A stretch of 64,000 bases of DNA, taken from Rheinheimera lutimaris. GTDB lineage: Bacteria > Pseudomonadota > Gammaproteobacteria > Enterobacterales > Alteromonadaceae. The notes beneath the pieces were generated by a model. The model had not been told where the DNA came from. It did no database searches and saw nothing but the letters and a program-made list of their open reading frames with translations. Below, piece after piece: positions 36,982-44,666 of the stretch. The DNA lies in NCBI RefSeq assembly GCF_013283795.1, contig NZ_JABSOD010000005.1, forward strand, positions 62,001 through 126,000, in the 5' to 3' direction. Each line of letters begins with the position of its first letter. The first letter of the stretch is position 1. A program made the translations under genes and the position numbers.

Positions 36982-38417
36982 TCCTGGCTGGCAATAATAG
37001 CACTGATCCCCAACTCGGAAAAAGCCCGTTGTAACGCTGTTTTGGCGCCTTTATCACCGTGCACTATGCGTACCTGCAGCGGTTTTCGCCGCATCCGGCT
37101 GATAAAACTTACTAAACCGGTTTTATCAGCATGGGCTGAATAGCCACTTAACGTAATAATTTCAGCGCCAATACTAATGCGCTCACCGTCTATATCGACA
37201 TAGCCGCCCTGCGGGCCAAAACGTTGTATTGCAGCACCCAAAGTACCGCGCGCCTGATAACCGACAAACACCACCTGATGCGCAGCATCCGGCAATAAGG
37301 CTTTTAAATAATTTACGACCCGGCCGCCCTCACACATACCGCTGGCAGCAATCACAATAGCCGGCTGTTTGCTGCGCGCCAAAAATTGCACCAAATCCAA
37401 ATGTTGAGTGTGGCTGTCTACGGTATGCAGCTGGGCAAAACTCAGTGGATGGCGGCCTTGCTTTAAACGCTGTTTGGCTTCACTGTCCCAACACTGTTTC
37501 AGCTCATCGTAAGCACGGGTAAATTTTGCCGCCAATGGCGAGTCGACAATAATCTGCAACTCATCCCAGCGTAACTGCCGGTGAATTTTTTGCCCGCGCA
37601 AGCGGTGAATAATTGCCTCCAGCTCATACAACAGCTCTTGAGTGCGGCCAATACTAAAAGCCGGAAACAACACAGTACCGTTGTCTTGCAGAGCGTGCAG
37701 CAGCACCTGTTCTAAGCGTTTTATCCGGGCACGGCGGTTATCGTGTTCGCGATCACCATAGGTGCTTTCTATTACTACCACATCTGCCGCATAAGGTGGC
37801 TTGGGCGCGGGCAGCAAGGGTGCATAGGGGGCGCCCAAATCGCCGGAAAACACCGTTTTAAACCAACTGCCGGCCGGCGTTTTATGCCGCAGCTCTACAT
37901 AGGCCGAACCCAAAATATGCCCGGCACTCTGAAACCGTAGCTCTGGCCCGGCATTGGCCCGGTTTGAAGCCGTGCCGCTAAATACCGGCAATGGCTGCCA
38001 TTGTTTAAAATCACAAGCCACCAACTGGCGGCGCACCCTGGCTAAAAAGGCATTAATTAATGCCTCATCACGGGTAACACCTACCTTTAACGCATCCTCC
38101 AGCACCAGCGGTAATAACGTCGCCGATGCCGCAGTACAAAATATCGGCCCGGTAAAGCCGGCAGCCAGCAAATACGGTATGCGCCCTACATGGTCAATAT
38201 GCACATGAGTAACAATCAGCGCTTTAATATGCTCAATAGCAAAGTTAATTTGCGGCGCCACAGCAGAACCTGAGTTTGATACCTCAGCGCCCTGAAACAA
38301 GCCGCAATCAATAAGTACGCCGTAGTCATCGGCTAAACGATACTCATGGCAAGAACCGGTAACACCATCTACAGCGCCATGGTGGATAAATTGAGGGGTG
38401 GGGTATAAAGTCGACAT
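36978..38417 (-). CDS. Metallo-beta-lactamase / beta-CASP / RMMBL protein (RNase J/CPSF-like)
   Basis: 479 residues. The metal site HVHIDH is at 71-76; further motifs are FSGDLG, VIESTYGDREHD (beta-CASP start), SGMCEGGRVVNYL and the C-terminal SGYSAHADKTGL and VHGDKGAKTAL of the RMMBL domain. This YSH1/CPSF-73-like architecture occurs in RNA-processing nucleases. Bacterial members near polysaccharide or phosphate genes are poorly characterised. It is the only nucleic-acid-type enzyme of the locus apart from the antiterminator and the HEPN toxins. Its last codons run directly into the heptamer repeat. Confidence 0.9.
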   Translation of the reverse strand: MSTLYPTPQFIHHGAVDGVTGSCHEYRLADDYGVLIDCGLFQGAEVSNSGSAVAPQINFAIEHIKALIVTHVHIDHVGRIPYLLAAGFTGPIFCTAASATLLPLVLEDALKVGVTRDEALINAFLARVRRQLVACDFKQWQPLPVFSGTASNRANAGPELRFQSAGHILGSAYVELRHKTPAGSWFKTVFSGDLGAPYAPLLPAPKPPYAADVVVIESTYGDREHDNRRARIKRLEQVLLHALQDNGTVLFPAFSIGRTQELLYELEAIIHRLRGQKIHRQLRWDELQIIVDSPLAAKFTRAYDELKQCWDSEAKQRLKQGRHPLSFAQLHTVDSHTQHLDLVQFLARSKQPAIVIAASGMCEGGRVVNYLKALLPDAAHQVVFVGYQARGTLGAAIQRFGPQGGYVDIDGERISIGAEIITLSGYSAHADKTGLVSFISRMRRKPLQVRIVHGDKGAKTALQRAFSELGISAIIASQD

Positions 38418-38431
38418 CCGGTGTCCTTATT

Positions 38432-38574
38432 TAGTGACTCGCGACTTTGTCGCTAGTGACGAGTTGCCAGAGGCAACAGTGACAAGTGACAAGTGACCGC
38501 CAGCATAGCTGGCTTGTTGCTGTTCGCACCGCGAACTCGTTACCTGTCACTGCCTGCAAAGCACGCTAGTCACG
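38432..38574. repeat. Stem-swapping hairpin array R2
   Basis: Five palindromes: GCGAC-TTT-GTCGC, GTTGCC-AGA-GGCAAC, GCCAGC-ATA-GCTGGC, GTTCGC-ACC-GCGAAC and GCCTGC-AAA-GCACGC (one mismatch). Linkers contain GTNAC; one linker is tandemly triplicated (GTGACAAGTGACAAGTGAC). It supplies the stop codon of the four-helix-bundle gene at 38570. Confidence 0.92.
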
Positions 38575-38911
38575 CTTTCAGTTTTCGAACTAATCCCTTC
38601 AACAGCATGAAGACTTCTTTAGTTTTATTTAGCTGCTCACTCACATCAGCCACATAATTTAAGCGCTGCGCGATCAACAGCTGGGTTTCCAACTCACTTA
38701 AAGAACCGCGTGAAATTGTTAAGAAACGCAAAAAGTCAGCATTACTTTCACGACCAGCTCCTTCAGCTATGTTGCTGGGTACAGACACCGCTGCACGCTG
38801 CATTTGCGAGCCCAGACCATACTTTTCGCTATCAGGAAACTGCTTAGTAACCGCATAAACCTGAACCACCAAATCCATGGCCAATTGCCACACTCTTAAA
38901 TCATAGTGCAT
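38570..38911 (-). CDS. Four-helix bundle protein (23S rRNA intervening-sequence type)
   Basis: 113 residues, all helical. LRVWQLAMDLVVQVYAVTKQ, then FPDSEKYGLGSQMQRAAVSVPSNIAEG (given in part) and FLRFLTISRGSLSELETQL are diagnostic of the TIGR02436 four-helix-bundle family, first found in 23S rRNA intervening sequences and common in intergenic spaces. Function is unknown. Flanked by hairpin arrays R2 and R3, it sits like a one-gene insert between the MBL and phosphoglycosyl transferase genes. Its TGA stop lies inside a GTCAC linker (minus-strand GTGAC) of R2. Confidence 0.9.
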   Translation of the reverse strand: MHYDLRVWQLAMDLVVQVYAVTKQFPDSEKYGLGSQMQRAAVSVPSNIAEGAGRESNADFLRFLTISRGSLSELETQLLIAQRLNYVADVSEQLNKTKEVFMLLKGLVRKLKA

Positions 38912-38931
38912 GTATAAATCCTTTTTAAAAA

Positions 38932-39054
38932 CGGTGACGAGCTGCTTGCGCAGCAGTGACCGCTCGCATAGCGAGCTAGTGACCGTCGGCTAAGCCGACT
39001 AGTTACCGCTGACGTAGTCAGCTAGTCACCGTTCGCATAGCGAACTAGTCACTG
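38932..39054. repeat. Stem-swapping hairpin array R3 (most regular)
   Basis: Five units, four of them with an exact 23-base period: GCTGC-TTGC-GCAGC, GCTCGC-ATA-GCGAGC, GTCGGC-TAA-GCCGAC, GCTGAC-GTA-GTCAGC, GTTCGC-ATA-GCGAAC. The last four are each followed by an eight-base linker of the type TAGTNAC(C/T). All four regular stems are perfect although their sequences differ. It supplies the TGA stop of the 39049 gene. Confidence 0.95.
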
Positions 39055-39606
39055 CTTTTTAACTCTGTCACCTGAGCCCTTACCGGCCACTGTCATAAAA
39101 ATATACTTAAAGTAGTTTGCTACCGTAAGCTGTGCCAGCATTTTTGCGTCGGTCTCGGCCAGCAGCTGCGGGGTCGACATATCAATGTCATTTACCTGTG
39201 CCAGGCCGGTAATACCGGGCCGGGCATTTAATACACCGCGCTGTTCGCGCTCGTTAATTAATTCTTGCTGGTTAAACAGGCAAGGCCGCGGGCCTACCAG
39301 GCTCATTTCGCCTTTTAATACATTCCACAACTGCGGCAGTTCATCCAGCTTGCTCTTACGCAAAAAGCCACCAAAAGGCGTTATCGCACTGCTGCTGGCC
39401 AAATGGCTGGCAACATGAGCCGTATCCGGTTTCATAGTGCGAAATTTTACCAACGTAAACGGCTTTTTATGCCGCCCTACCCGCTGCTGGCGAAATATCG
39501 GCGAGCCGGTATCAAACAAACCAACAATAGTTAAGATAACCAGCACCGGAAAACCAAACACCAAGCCACAAAAAGCAAAAATAATATCCAACAAACGAAT
39601 CAGCAT
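39049..39606 (-). CDS. Phosphoglycosyl transferase (undecaprenyl-phosphate sugar transferase)
   Basis: 185 residues, a minimal PglC-type monotopic phosphoglycosyl transferase. An N-terminal re-entrant helix (about 1-27) is followed by [29 protein letters not shown] (the Asp-Glu catalytic dyad) and LVGPRP. It should start repeat-unit assembly by placing a sugar phosphate on undecaprenyl phosphate, most likely the 6-deoxy-HexNAc made by the WbpM-like enzyme and the 41549 reductase. The short tail SGDRVKKQ ends at a TGA that lies in array R3. Confidence 0.92.
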   Translation of the reverse strand: MLIRLLDIIFAFCGLVFGFPVLVILTIVGLFDTGSPIFRQQRVGRHKKPFTLVKFRTMKPDTAHVASHLASSSAITPFGGFLRKSKLDELPQLWNVLKGEMSLVGPRPCLFNQQELINEREQRGVLNARPGITGLAQVNDIDMSTPQLLAETDAKMLAQLTVANYFKYIFMTVAGKGSGDRVKKQ

Positions 39607-39625
39607 AGAACCTCAAAATAAAAAA

Positions 39626-39774
39626 TAGTGACGATGCGGCATAGCCGCAGGTGACGAGCTGCTTCGCAGCAGTGACCGGCCTAAAGGGCTTGGTGACCGC
39701 TCACATAGCGAGCTTGTTACCGGGCGCAAATGCGCGCCCCTACACTAAACACTCACAACTCAACACTAACTACT
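39626..39774. repeat. Hairpin array R4 joined to a heptamer array
   Basis: Five palindromic units (TGCGGC-ATA-GCCGCA; GCTGC-TTC-GCAGC; GCC-TAAA-GGGC; GCTCAC-ATA-GCGAGC with a mismatch; GGGCGC-AAAT-GCGCGCC) are separated by GTGAC or GTTAC linkers. From 39742 the sequence changes to heptamers (ACACTAA ACACTCA CAACTCA ACACTAA). The heptamers supply the TAG stop of the HEPN gene at 39766. Confidence 0.9.
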
Positions 39775-40230
39775 GTACTTAGCAGCAAAGCGAATTACAT
39801 GCTCCAGACTCTGCAATAACTGGTCAGCCATATCAAAAGCTTTATTAAGTAATGCTGACTGAATTTCAGGATCATCAGGGTAATCATGGGCAAATTGGTT
39901 ACGCATTTCACGCAGCTTCAGCCACTGCTCAACAGAGTCCAGCGCACCAATCTTTTCAAGCCGGTTCAATTTATCAATAAAGGTATTAAGTTCACCTTCT
40001 TCATGCGTTAACTCTATTATTGCAGGCAGTAGCTTTGCGCCCATAGCATCCTGCAATTTAGAAAACCTGACAATAAACTGGTCAAACACCGCAAGTTCAA
40101 TATCCGTAAGCTTCGACAAACGCGCCGCAGTAAATGGCTTTTTGTCAGCCAAATGCTGCATAGACCAGCGCAAACGCTCTGCATGTGTCAGGCAGATATC
40201 AACTATGCCCTTAAATACCGCCTTATTCAT
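39766..40230 (-). CDS. hepT: HEPN-domain toxin of a HEPN-MNT pair (first module)
   Basis: 154 residues, all helical. The diagnostic HEPN RNase motif R-N-x3-H-x-Y is present as R110 N111 QFA H115 D Y117 in REMRNQFAHDYP. In characterised HepT toxins this motif cuts RNA or tRNA, and the tyrosine is the target of adenylylation by the MNT antitoxin. The gene overlaps the upstream MNT gene by four bases (ATGA). Gene order is antitoxin then toxin. The stop codon lies in a heptamer repeat. Toxicity is inferred from family. Confidence 0.85.
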   Translation of the reverse strand: MNKAVFKGIVDICLTHAERLRWSMQHLADKKPFTAARLSKLTDIELAVFDQFIVRFSKLQDAMGAKLLPAIIELTHEEGELNTFIDKLNRLEKIGALDSVEQWLKLREMRNQFAHDYPDDPEIQSALLNKAFDMADQLLQSLEHVIRFAAKYSS

Positions 40231-40529
40231 AAACGAATACCAGTCTCTTTGGCAATTTTATAGATTGGTAAAACGGTGCCAGCCTTACGATTTATCACCA
40301 GATCAATTTTCTGCTCACCAAGTGCCATATGCAATTCAACCAAAGCATTAAGTCTGGCCTCAACAATATCGTCAGCGGCACGTAACTCAGGCTCAATGTA
40401 AAGATCAATATCCCCACCACGGGCGTTGTCGTCAGCTCTGGAACCGAAAAGCCGCAGCTCGGAACCTTTACCAAAGTGTTTTAACAGCACTTGCTTAATA
40501 ATTTCTTGTTGCTGATCAGTCAGACGCAT
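40227..40529 (-). CDS. mntA: MNT-domain antitoxin nucleotidyltransferase (first module)
   Basis: 100 residues. The minimal nucleotidyltransferase motif is complete: LFGSRADDNARGGDIDLYIE gives G-S-x10-D-x-D. Members neutralise HEPN toxins by adding AMP units to their tyrosine. The HEPN gene directly follows with a four-base overlap. The start ATG at 40529 has AGG upstream. Together the two make a complete, apparently intact module within the polysaccharide locus. Confidence 0.88.
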   Translation of the reverse strand: MRLTDQQQEIIKQVLLKHFGKGSELRLFGSRADDNARGGDIDLYIEPELRAADDIVEARLNALVELHMALGEQKIDLVINRKAGTVLPIYKIAKETGIRL

Positions 40530-40592
40530 AACTTAACCTCCTTAGCCCACCGCACCAAGTTTAACCAGCTAACAAGCTTTTAGCCACAGCCC

Positions 40593-40630
40593 TAACCATT
40601 CACAACTAAACACTAAACACTCAGCACTAC
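40593..40630. repeat. Heptamer array between the two HEPN-MNT modules
   Basis: About five heptamers (CACAACT AAACACT AAACACT CAGCACT) preceded by degenerate ones. It supplies the TAG stop of the MNT gene at 40627. Confidence 0.8.
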
Positions 40631-40935
40631 AATGCGCGCTGATAAAACACCTTACCAAAATCCGCTATATGTCTTTTCAGATCTTCTGATAGCAGCTGAT
40701 GATACACAGAAACATCCATCAAATACGGCGTATTCAACTCATCCAACTCACGCATAACAAGACGCAAAGTATTTTCGTCGCAGGATAGCCCTAGCAACGT
40801 CAGATCAATATCTGAACCAGGCCGGTAGTTTCCCTTAGCTCTGGAGCCATACAGTATCACCTGCTCAATTTCCGGGTGACGGGCAAAAACACCTAGCAGC
40901 TTAGCTACAGTTAACTCCGGCAGCCCGTGGCTCAT
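40627..40935 (-). CDS. MNT-domain antitoxin nucleotidyltransferase (second module, HI0073-like)
   Basis: 102 residues. The nucleotidyltransferase motif is LYGSRAKGNYRPGSDIDLTL (G-S-x10-D-x-D). The C-terminal part MDVSVYHQLLSEDLKRHI is typical of HI0073-like proteins that pair with HI0074-like substrate-binding HEPN proteins. It overlaps its partner by four bases but is downstream of it, opposite to the first module. The stop is provided by a heptamer repeat. Confidence 0.88.
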   Translation of the reverse strand: MSHGLPELTVAKLLGVFARHPEIEQVILYGSRAKGNYRPGSDIDLTLLGLSCDENTLRLVMRELDELNTPYLMDVSVYHQLLSEDLKRHIADFGKVFYQRAL

Positions 40936-41336
40936 AGTAATGGCTGCATACGAATAGCCAGCTCAGATAACGCCGGAGCATAAGCTTGCTGTACTTTGGC
41001 AAACTCCTGTTCTAAAACACGTTCATCATAGGTATGCACTGTACGATTTCTACTCTCAATCATGTCCATCCAAACCTGTCCATCACTAACCAATCCAAGC
41101 GAAAAGGCTAAACGACTGGCAGAGCGGGAACCGGTAATGCCCTGGTGCCCCTCATACTCAAGATAATCTTTCAGTACTTTCCAAGCCAGTTCATGAGTAA
41201 ACTCAAAACGTTGTAAAATACCTTCTTTTATCAGCGCTTCAGCGCGTTCATCGTGCTGTGATAATGCAGAAACCAGCTGCCCAAGGGCTTTCTGATAGTT
41301 TTGAAACCGCTGATGCCAACGAACTTCTTCACCCAT
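40932..41336 (-). CDS. HI0074-like HEPN protein (second module)
   Basis: 134 residues, matching the nucleotidyltransferase substrate-binding family TIGR01987: FQNYQKALGQLVSAL, GILQRFEFTHELAWKVLKDYL, GSRSASRLAFSLGLVSDG. The HEPN RNase motif R-N-x3-H-x-Y is present as R96 N97 RTV H101 T Y103. It is therefore a likely second toxin rather than only a structural partner. It precedes its MNT partner with a four-base overlap. It belongs to a different subfamily from the HEPN protein at 39766. Confidence 0.88.
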   Translation of the reverse strand: MGEEVRWHQRFQNYQKALGQLVSALSQHDERAEALIKEGILQRFEFTHELAWKVLKDYLEYEGHQGITGSRSASRLAFSLGLVSDGQVWMDMIESRNRTVHTYDERVLEQEFAKVQQAYAPALSELAIRMQPLL

Positions 41337-41388
41337 AATATGCTCCCCGGAATGTTAAAACGAACAAACGAACCTTAAATATCCTGAT

Positions 41389-41485
41389 GGCACAACATTA
41401 AGCACTCAACACTAACCACTGAAAACTCAACCCTCAGCACTAACCACTAACAACTCAACACTTAGCACTCGTCCTAACCACTCTC
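41389..41485. repeat. Longest heptamer array
   Basis: More than ten heptamers of the form NCACTNA in a row, for example ACACTAA CCACTGA and GCACTAA CCACTAA, with the CACT core sometimes changed to AACT or CCCT. It fills the gap between the HI0074-like gene and the array R5, in the same strand sense as the other intergenic heptamer arrays. Confidence 0.88.
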
Positions 41486-41498
41486 CACCTTTGAAAAC

Positions 41499-41577
41499 CG
41501 GTCACCGTTGCTAAAAGCAACTAGTCACCAGCCGCATTCTGCGGCGAGTCACTTGTCACCGCTGTTAAAGCAGCGAG
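41499..41577. repeat. Stem-swapping hairpin array R5 overlapping a gene end
   Basis: Three palindromes: GTTGCT-AAA-AGCAAC, GCCGC-ATTCT-GCGGC and GCTG-TTAAAG-CAGC, joined by GTCAC linkers. The last unit lies inside the 3' end of the reductase gene at 41549 and encodes its final residues RCFNSGDK; the TGA stop is part of a linker. Confidence 0.88.
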
Positions 41578-42484
41578 CAATCCCCTCTTCCACCGTTATC
41601 GGCGGCGTCCAACCCAGCGTTTGTTTTGTATGACTGATATCTACCTGTAAATTTCCACACAACCGGTCAATTACCGCAGATTTGCCGGTCAGCTTACCGG
41701 CCAGTTTAAGCCAACTTACCGGCACCGGAAGCAACCTTGGCTTTTTACCGACGGCGCGAGTCATCATTTGCAGTAATTCAGCGGTAGATACATCCTCGTC
41801 GTCGCTAACCAAAAAGGTTTGGTTTGCGGCTTTGGGGTGATCAATACAGGTAACAATTAAATCGACCAGGTTATCCAGTGCCACCAGGCTGCGCTTATTA
41901 TGGATAGCGCCTAACGGTAGCGGCAGGTTTTTCTGTGCAAGTTTAGCAAGCTTACCAAAGTTACCCGGTGCATTGGCGCCATAAACCAGCGGCGGCCTTA
42001 TTATGACTACTTCCATACCGGTATCAGCCGCAATTTGCCTGAGGCCAATTTCAGCTTCAAGCTTCGATAGCGCATAATCTTCTACCGGCACTGGCGTGTC
42101 AGTTACCTTAAAAGGCTCAGTACTGTTGATACCATTTACGCCAATAGAGCTTAAAAAGATAAAACGCCGTACTCCCGCATCAGCCGCCGCCCTTGCTATA
42201 TTTAGCGAAGCCTTCGTATTTAGCTCTCTGAATTCAGTTAAAGATGCATCGACAACATGAGCTTTAGCAGCAATATGGATCACAATATCAGGCTGATATA
42301 AATGAAACAGACTTGCGTCAATATCTGACAGGTCAGCAACCTCTGTCTGTTGTAGTCTCGGCAAAGTGCTATCAGAGAGCGCTTTACGCACAGGCGCCGT
42401 TATAGTGACGTCAGTTTGTATAAGCGCATCCAACACTGCGCGACCAACAAAACCGGACACACCTGTCAGCAAAATATTAGTCAC
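41549..42484 (-). CDS. NAD-dependent epimerase/reductase of UDP-6-deoxy-HexNAc synthesis
   Basis: 311 residues, extended SDR. N-terminal GVSGFVGRAVLDAL (8-21), then catalytic YALSKLEAE (Y-x3-K) and FLSSIGVNG. The pattern fits WbpV/WbpK-like or WreQ-like 4-reductases or epimerases that follow a WbpM-type dehydratase to give UDP-FucNAc or UDP-QuiNAc. The link is inferred from gene company; a UDP-GlcNAc C4-epimerase is possible. The final eight residues are encoded by array R5. It overlaps the GT2 gene by eight bases. Confidence 0.82.
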   Translation of the reverse strand: MTNILLTGVSGFVGRAVLDALIQTDVTITAPVRKALSDSTLPRLQQTEVADLSDIDASLFHLYQPDIVIHIAAKAHVVDASLTEFRELNTKASLNIARAAADAGVRRFIFLSSIGVNGINSTEPFKVTDTPVPVEDYALSKLEAEIGLRQIAADTGMEVVIIRPPLVYGANAPGNFGKLAKLAQKNLPLPLGAIHNKRSLVALDNLVDLIVTCIDHPKAANQTFLVSDDEDVSTAELLQMMTRAVGKKPRLLPVPVSWLKLAGKLTGKSAVIDRLCGNLQVDISHTKQTLGWTPPITVEEGIARCFNSGDK

Positions 42485-43247
42485 GTCCGTGCTCCGATAA
42501 ACCTGGCTTTTTGAAAAAGCTCAATAATTTAAACGGTAATTTTATAACCAACAATGGAAGCACAGTGAAAATGCCATTTTCGTTGCACGCCCGTGATATC
42601 TCCATGTTCTGATGAATACGCCACTTTATTCCGGCAGAGCTTATTCCTCCTTCGCGCATCGATACCACAACAGTATCAACACGGCGGGTTTTGATATTGG
42701 CTTTAAAAAAACGCGCCATTAGCTCAAAATCAGCGGCGACTCGATAATCCAGCTTGTAGTAGCCTAACCTTTCAAACAATGCTTTTCTTACATAGAACGT
42801 AGGGTGCGGGATCATAAAACCAAAACGGATTTTCCAGCGTGCAAAACCTGCAGAACTATACAAACGGGAAAATTTGGCTTTGTCGTGTTGTTTTACATAA
42901 ATCAAATCTGCGTATACTGCGTCTACATCGTTGACAAAACCAGCAGCTAACTTGCTAACACTCTGGCTGGACGTGAAGAAATCATCTGAGTTTAAAATAC
43001 CTACCACATCGCCGGTTGCCAACTGAATACCTTTATTCATGGCATCATAAATCCCTTTATCCGGCTCGCTCACCACTTTAGCTATGCGACCGTGATACTC
43101 ATTTACAATGTCCAGTGTATTATCACGTGACGCGCCGTCGACAATAATGTATTCAATATCAGCATAATCCTGCGCCAAAACCGACTCGATGGTATCGCGA
43201 ATAGTCGCAGCACTGTTAAAACACACTGTAATAATTGAAATTTTCAT
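42477..43247 (-). CDS. Glycosyltransferase family 2
   Basis: 256 residues. GT-A fold: MKISIITVCFNSAATIRDTI, YIIVDGASRDNTLDI, LNSDDFF as the DxD-type metal site (about 86-92), and HPTFYVRKALFERLGYY. It resembles colanic-acid-type GT2 enzymes such as WcaE. It adds one sugar of the repeat unit at the cytoplasmic face; donor and acceptor are unknown. It follows manB by one base and overlaps the next gene by eight. Confidence 0.9.
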   Translation of the reverse strand: MKISIITVCFNSAATIRDTIESVLAQDYADIEYIIVDGASRDNTLDIVNEYHGRIAKVVSEPDKGIYDAMNKGIQLATGDVVGILNSDDFFTSSQSVSKLAAGFVNDVDAVYADLIYVKQHDKAKFSRLYSSAGFARWKIRFGFMIPHPTFYVRKALFERLGYYKLDYRVAADFELMARFFKANIKTRRVDTVVVSMREGGISSAGIKWRIHQNMEISRACNENGIFTVLPLLVIKLPFKLLSFFKKPGLSEHGRD

Positions 43248-43248
43248 C

Positions 43249-44664
43249 TTACTTCAGTAATCCTTTCACTGCGTTAAGAATCACTTGTACCAGATTGCTG
43301 GCATCGACCTGATCTACAGATTCGGTATAACAACGCAGTTCAGGTGCATTCCCTGAAGGCCGCAAATGCACAATATCGCCATCTGCAAACTGCAACCGTA
43401 AACCATCCGTTTGATCTACGCTTTTTACTACCCTTGCGCTTTGACCTAACTGAGCAATTAATTCCTTCGGGTCCAAAGCTGCTGTGGCCAAAAAGTCTTT
43501 ACTCCACTGAGTTGGAACCTGCTGTAAGCGATCACTGGCCGTGTAACGTTGTGGTAACGCTTGAGTTAAATGCGATAGTGGCTGTTCACCAGCTAAAGCC
43601 AGTAATGCCAATCCGGGTAATAGAGCATCGCGGGTTGGTAGCGCTTTAAGCCGCTGGCCGGAAACAATCACTTCAGAGCCAAGTAAAAACCCGCCATTGG
43701 CCTCAAAACCAGCAACAGAGCCCGATAAGTGTTCAAAGGCGGCAATAACGTAGGGCGAACCAATTTTAGTGCGCACTACCTTGGAAAACACTCCGGCTTG
43801 CTCTATGGCTGTATTACAACTAACAGGCACAGCAAGACTCTGAATACCCAGAGCCTTGGCGCAAAGAAGGCCTACTATATCACCGCGTAACCATTGGCCG
43901 TTTTCATCTGCTATAAGAGGGCGATCGCCGTCACCGTCAGTAGAGAAAATAGCGTCAAAACCATATTGATTTGACCAGTTGATACCTTTTACCTGATCCT
44001 CACGGGTAACAGCCTCGGTATCAATAGGTACAAAGGTGTCGGTTCGTTCCAGAGGCGTTACCTTAGCCCCCAGTGCTTCGAATATCGGCTGATAGATATC
44101 GCGGCCAGCGCTGGAATGCTCGTAAATACCAATATGTTTTCCTGCTAAGCAATCTTTGGCAAATACGGCCAAATAACGTTGAATATATGCTTCTACACCT
44201 GCTTTATCTACAATGGACATAACCGGCAAGAAAGGCACTAAAACAGACTCTACAACCTGGATTGCCTGTTCATCTGCTTTACTAATCTCGCCATCAGGCC
44301 GGTAAAACTTAAGACCGTTTCTGTCAAACGGAATATGGCTACCGGTAACCATAATTGCCGGCACCTTATCCTGCATTGCTTTATAAGCCAGCGCTGGTGT
44401 AGGTAACACACCATAATAACTTACCTGCAATCCTAACGCTTGCGCCATACCGGCACAAGCGGCGGCCATGGCTACACTGCTGGGCCGGTTGTCTATACCA
44501 ATCGCAATACTGTTGAAGCTAAAAGTGTTGCGCATAACCTCAATAAAGGCTTGAGCAAACGCAGCACAATGCTGATCAGTAAAATCAACAACCAACCCTC
44601 TGGCGCCACTGGTACCAAACGCTATATTACTTTTCGCTATAATCCGGCTAACCGAGGCGGTCAT
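43249..44664 (-). CDS. manB: Phosphomannomutase
   Basis: 471 residues. The phospho-serine loop is VTGSHIPFDRNG, with S109 as the catalytic phosphoserine; the metal loop is STDGDGDRP and the phosphate-binding loop RPSGNAPELR. The TGSHIP form instead of TASHNP occurs in a branch of CpsG-like mutases. It converts mannose-6-phosphate to mannose-1-phosphate for ManC, whose gene lies two bases upstream. The alternative is a phosphoglucomutase, but the neighbour argues against it. Confidence 0.92.
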   Translation of the reverse strand: MTASVSRIIAKSNIAFGTSGARGLVVDFTDQHCAAFAQAFIEVMRNTFSFNSIAIGIDNRPSSVAMAAACAGMAQALGLQVSYYGVLPTPALAYKAMQDKVPAIMVTGSHIPFDRNGLKFYRPDGEISKADEQAIQVVESVLVPFLPVMSIVDKAGVEAYIQRYLAVFAKDCLAGKHIGIYEHSSAGRDIYQPIFEALGAKVTPLERTDTFVPIDTEAVTREDQVKGINWSNQYGFDAIFSTDGDGDRPLIADENGQWLRGDIVGLLCAKALGIQSLAVPVSCNTAIEQAGVFSKVVRTKIGSPYVIAAFEHLSGSVAGFEANGGFLLGSEVIVSGQRLKALPTRDALLPGLALLALAGEQPLSHLTQALPQRYTASDRLQQVPTQWSKDFLATAALDPKELIAQLGQSARVVKSVDQTDGLRLQFADGDIVHLRPSGNAPELRCYTESVDQVDASNLVQVILNAVKGLLK

Positions 44665-44666
44665 AT

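Noticed and set aside
38432-41577. Integron cassette array
   Set aside because: No attC core sites of the GTTRRRY type and no integrase; genes are all on one strand with normal ribosome binding sites but separated by other repeats.
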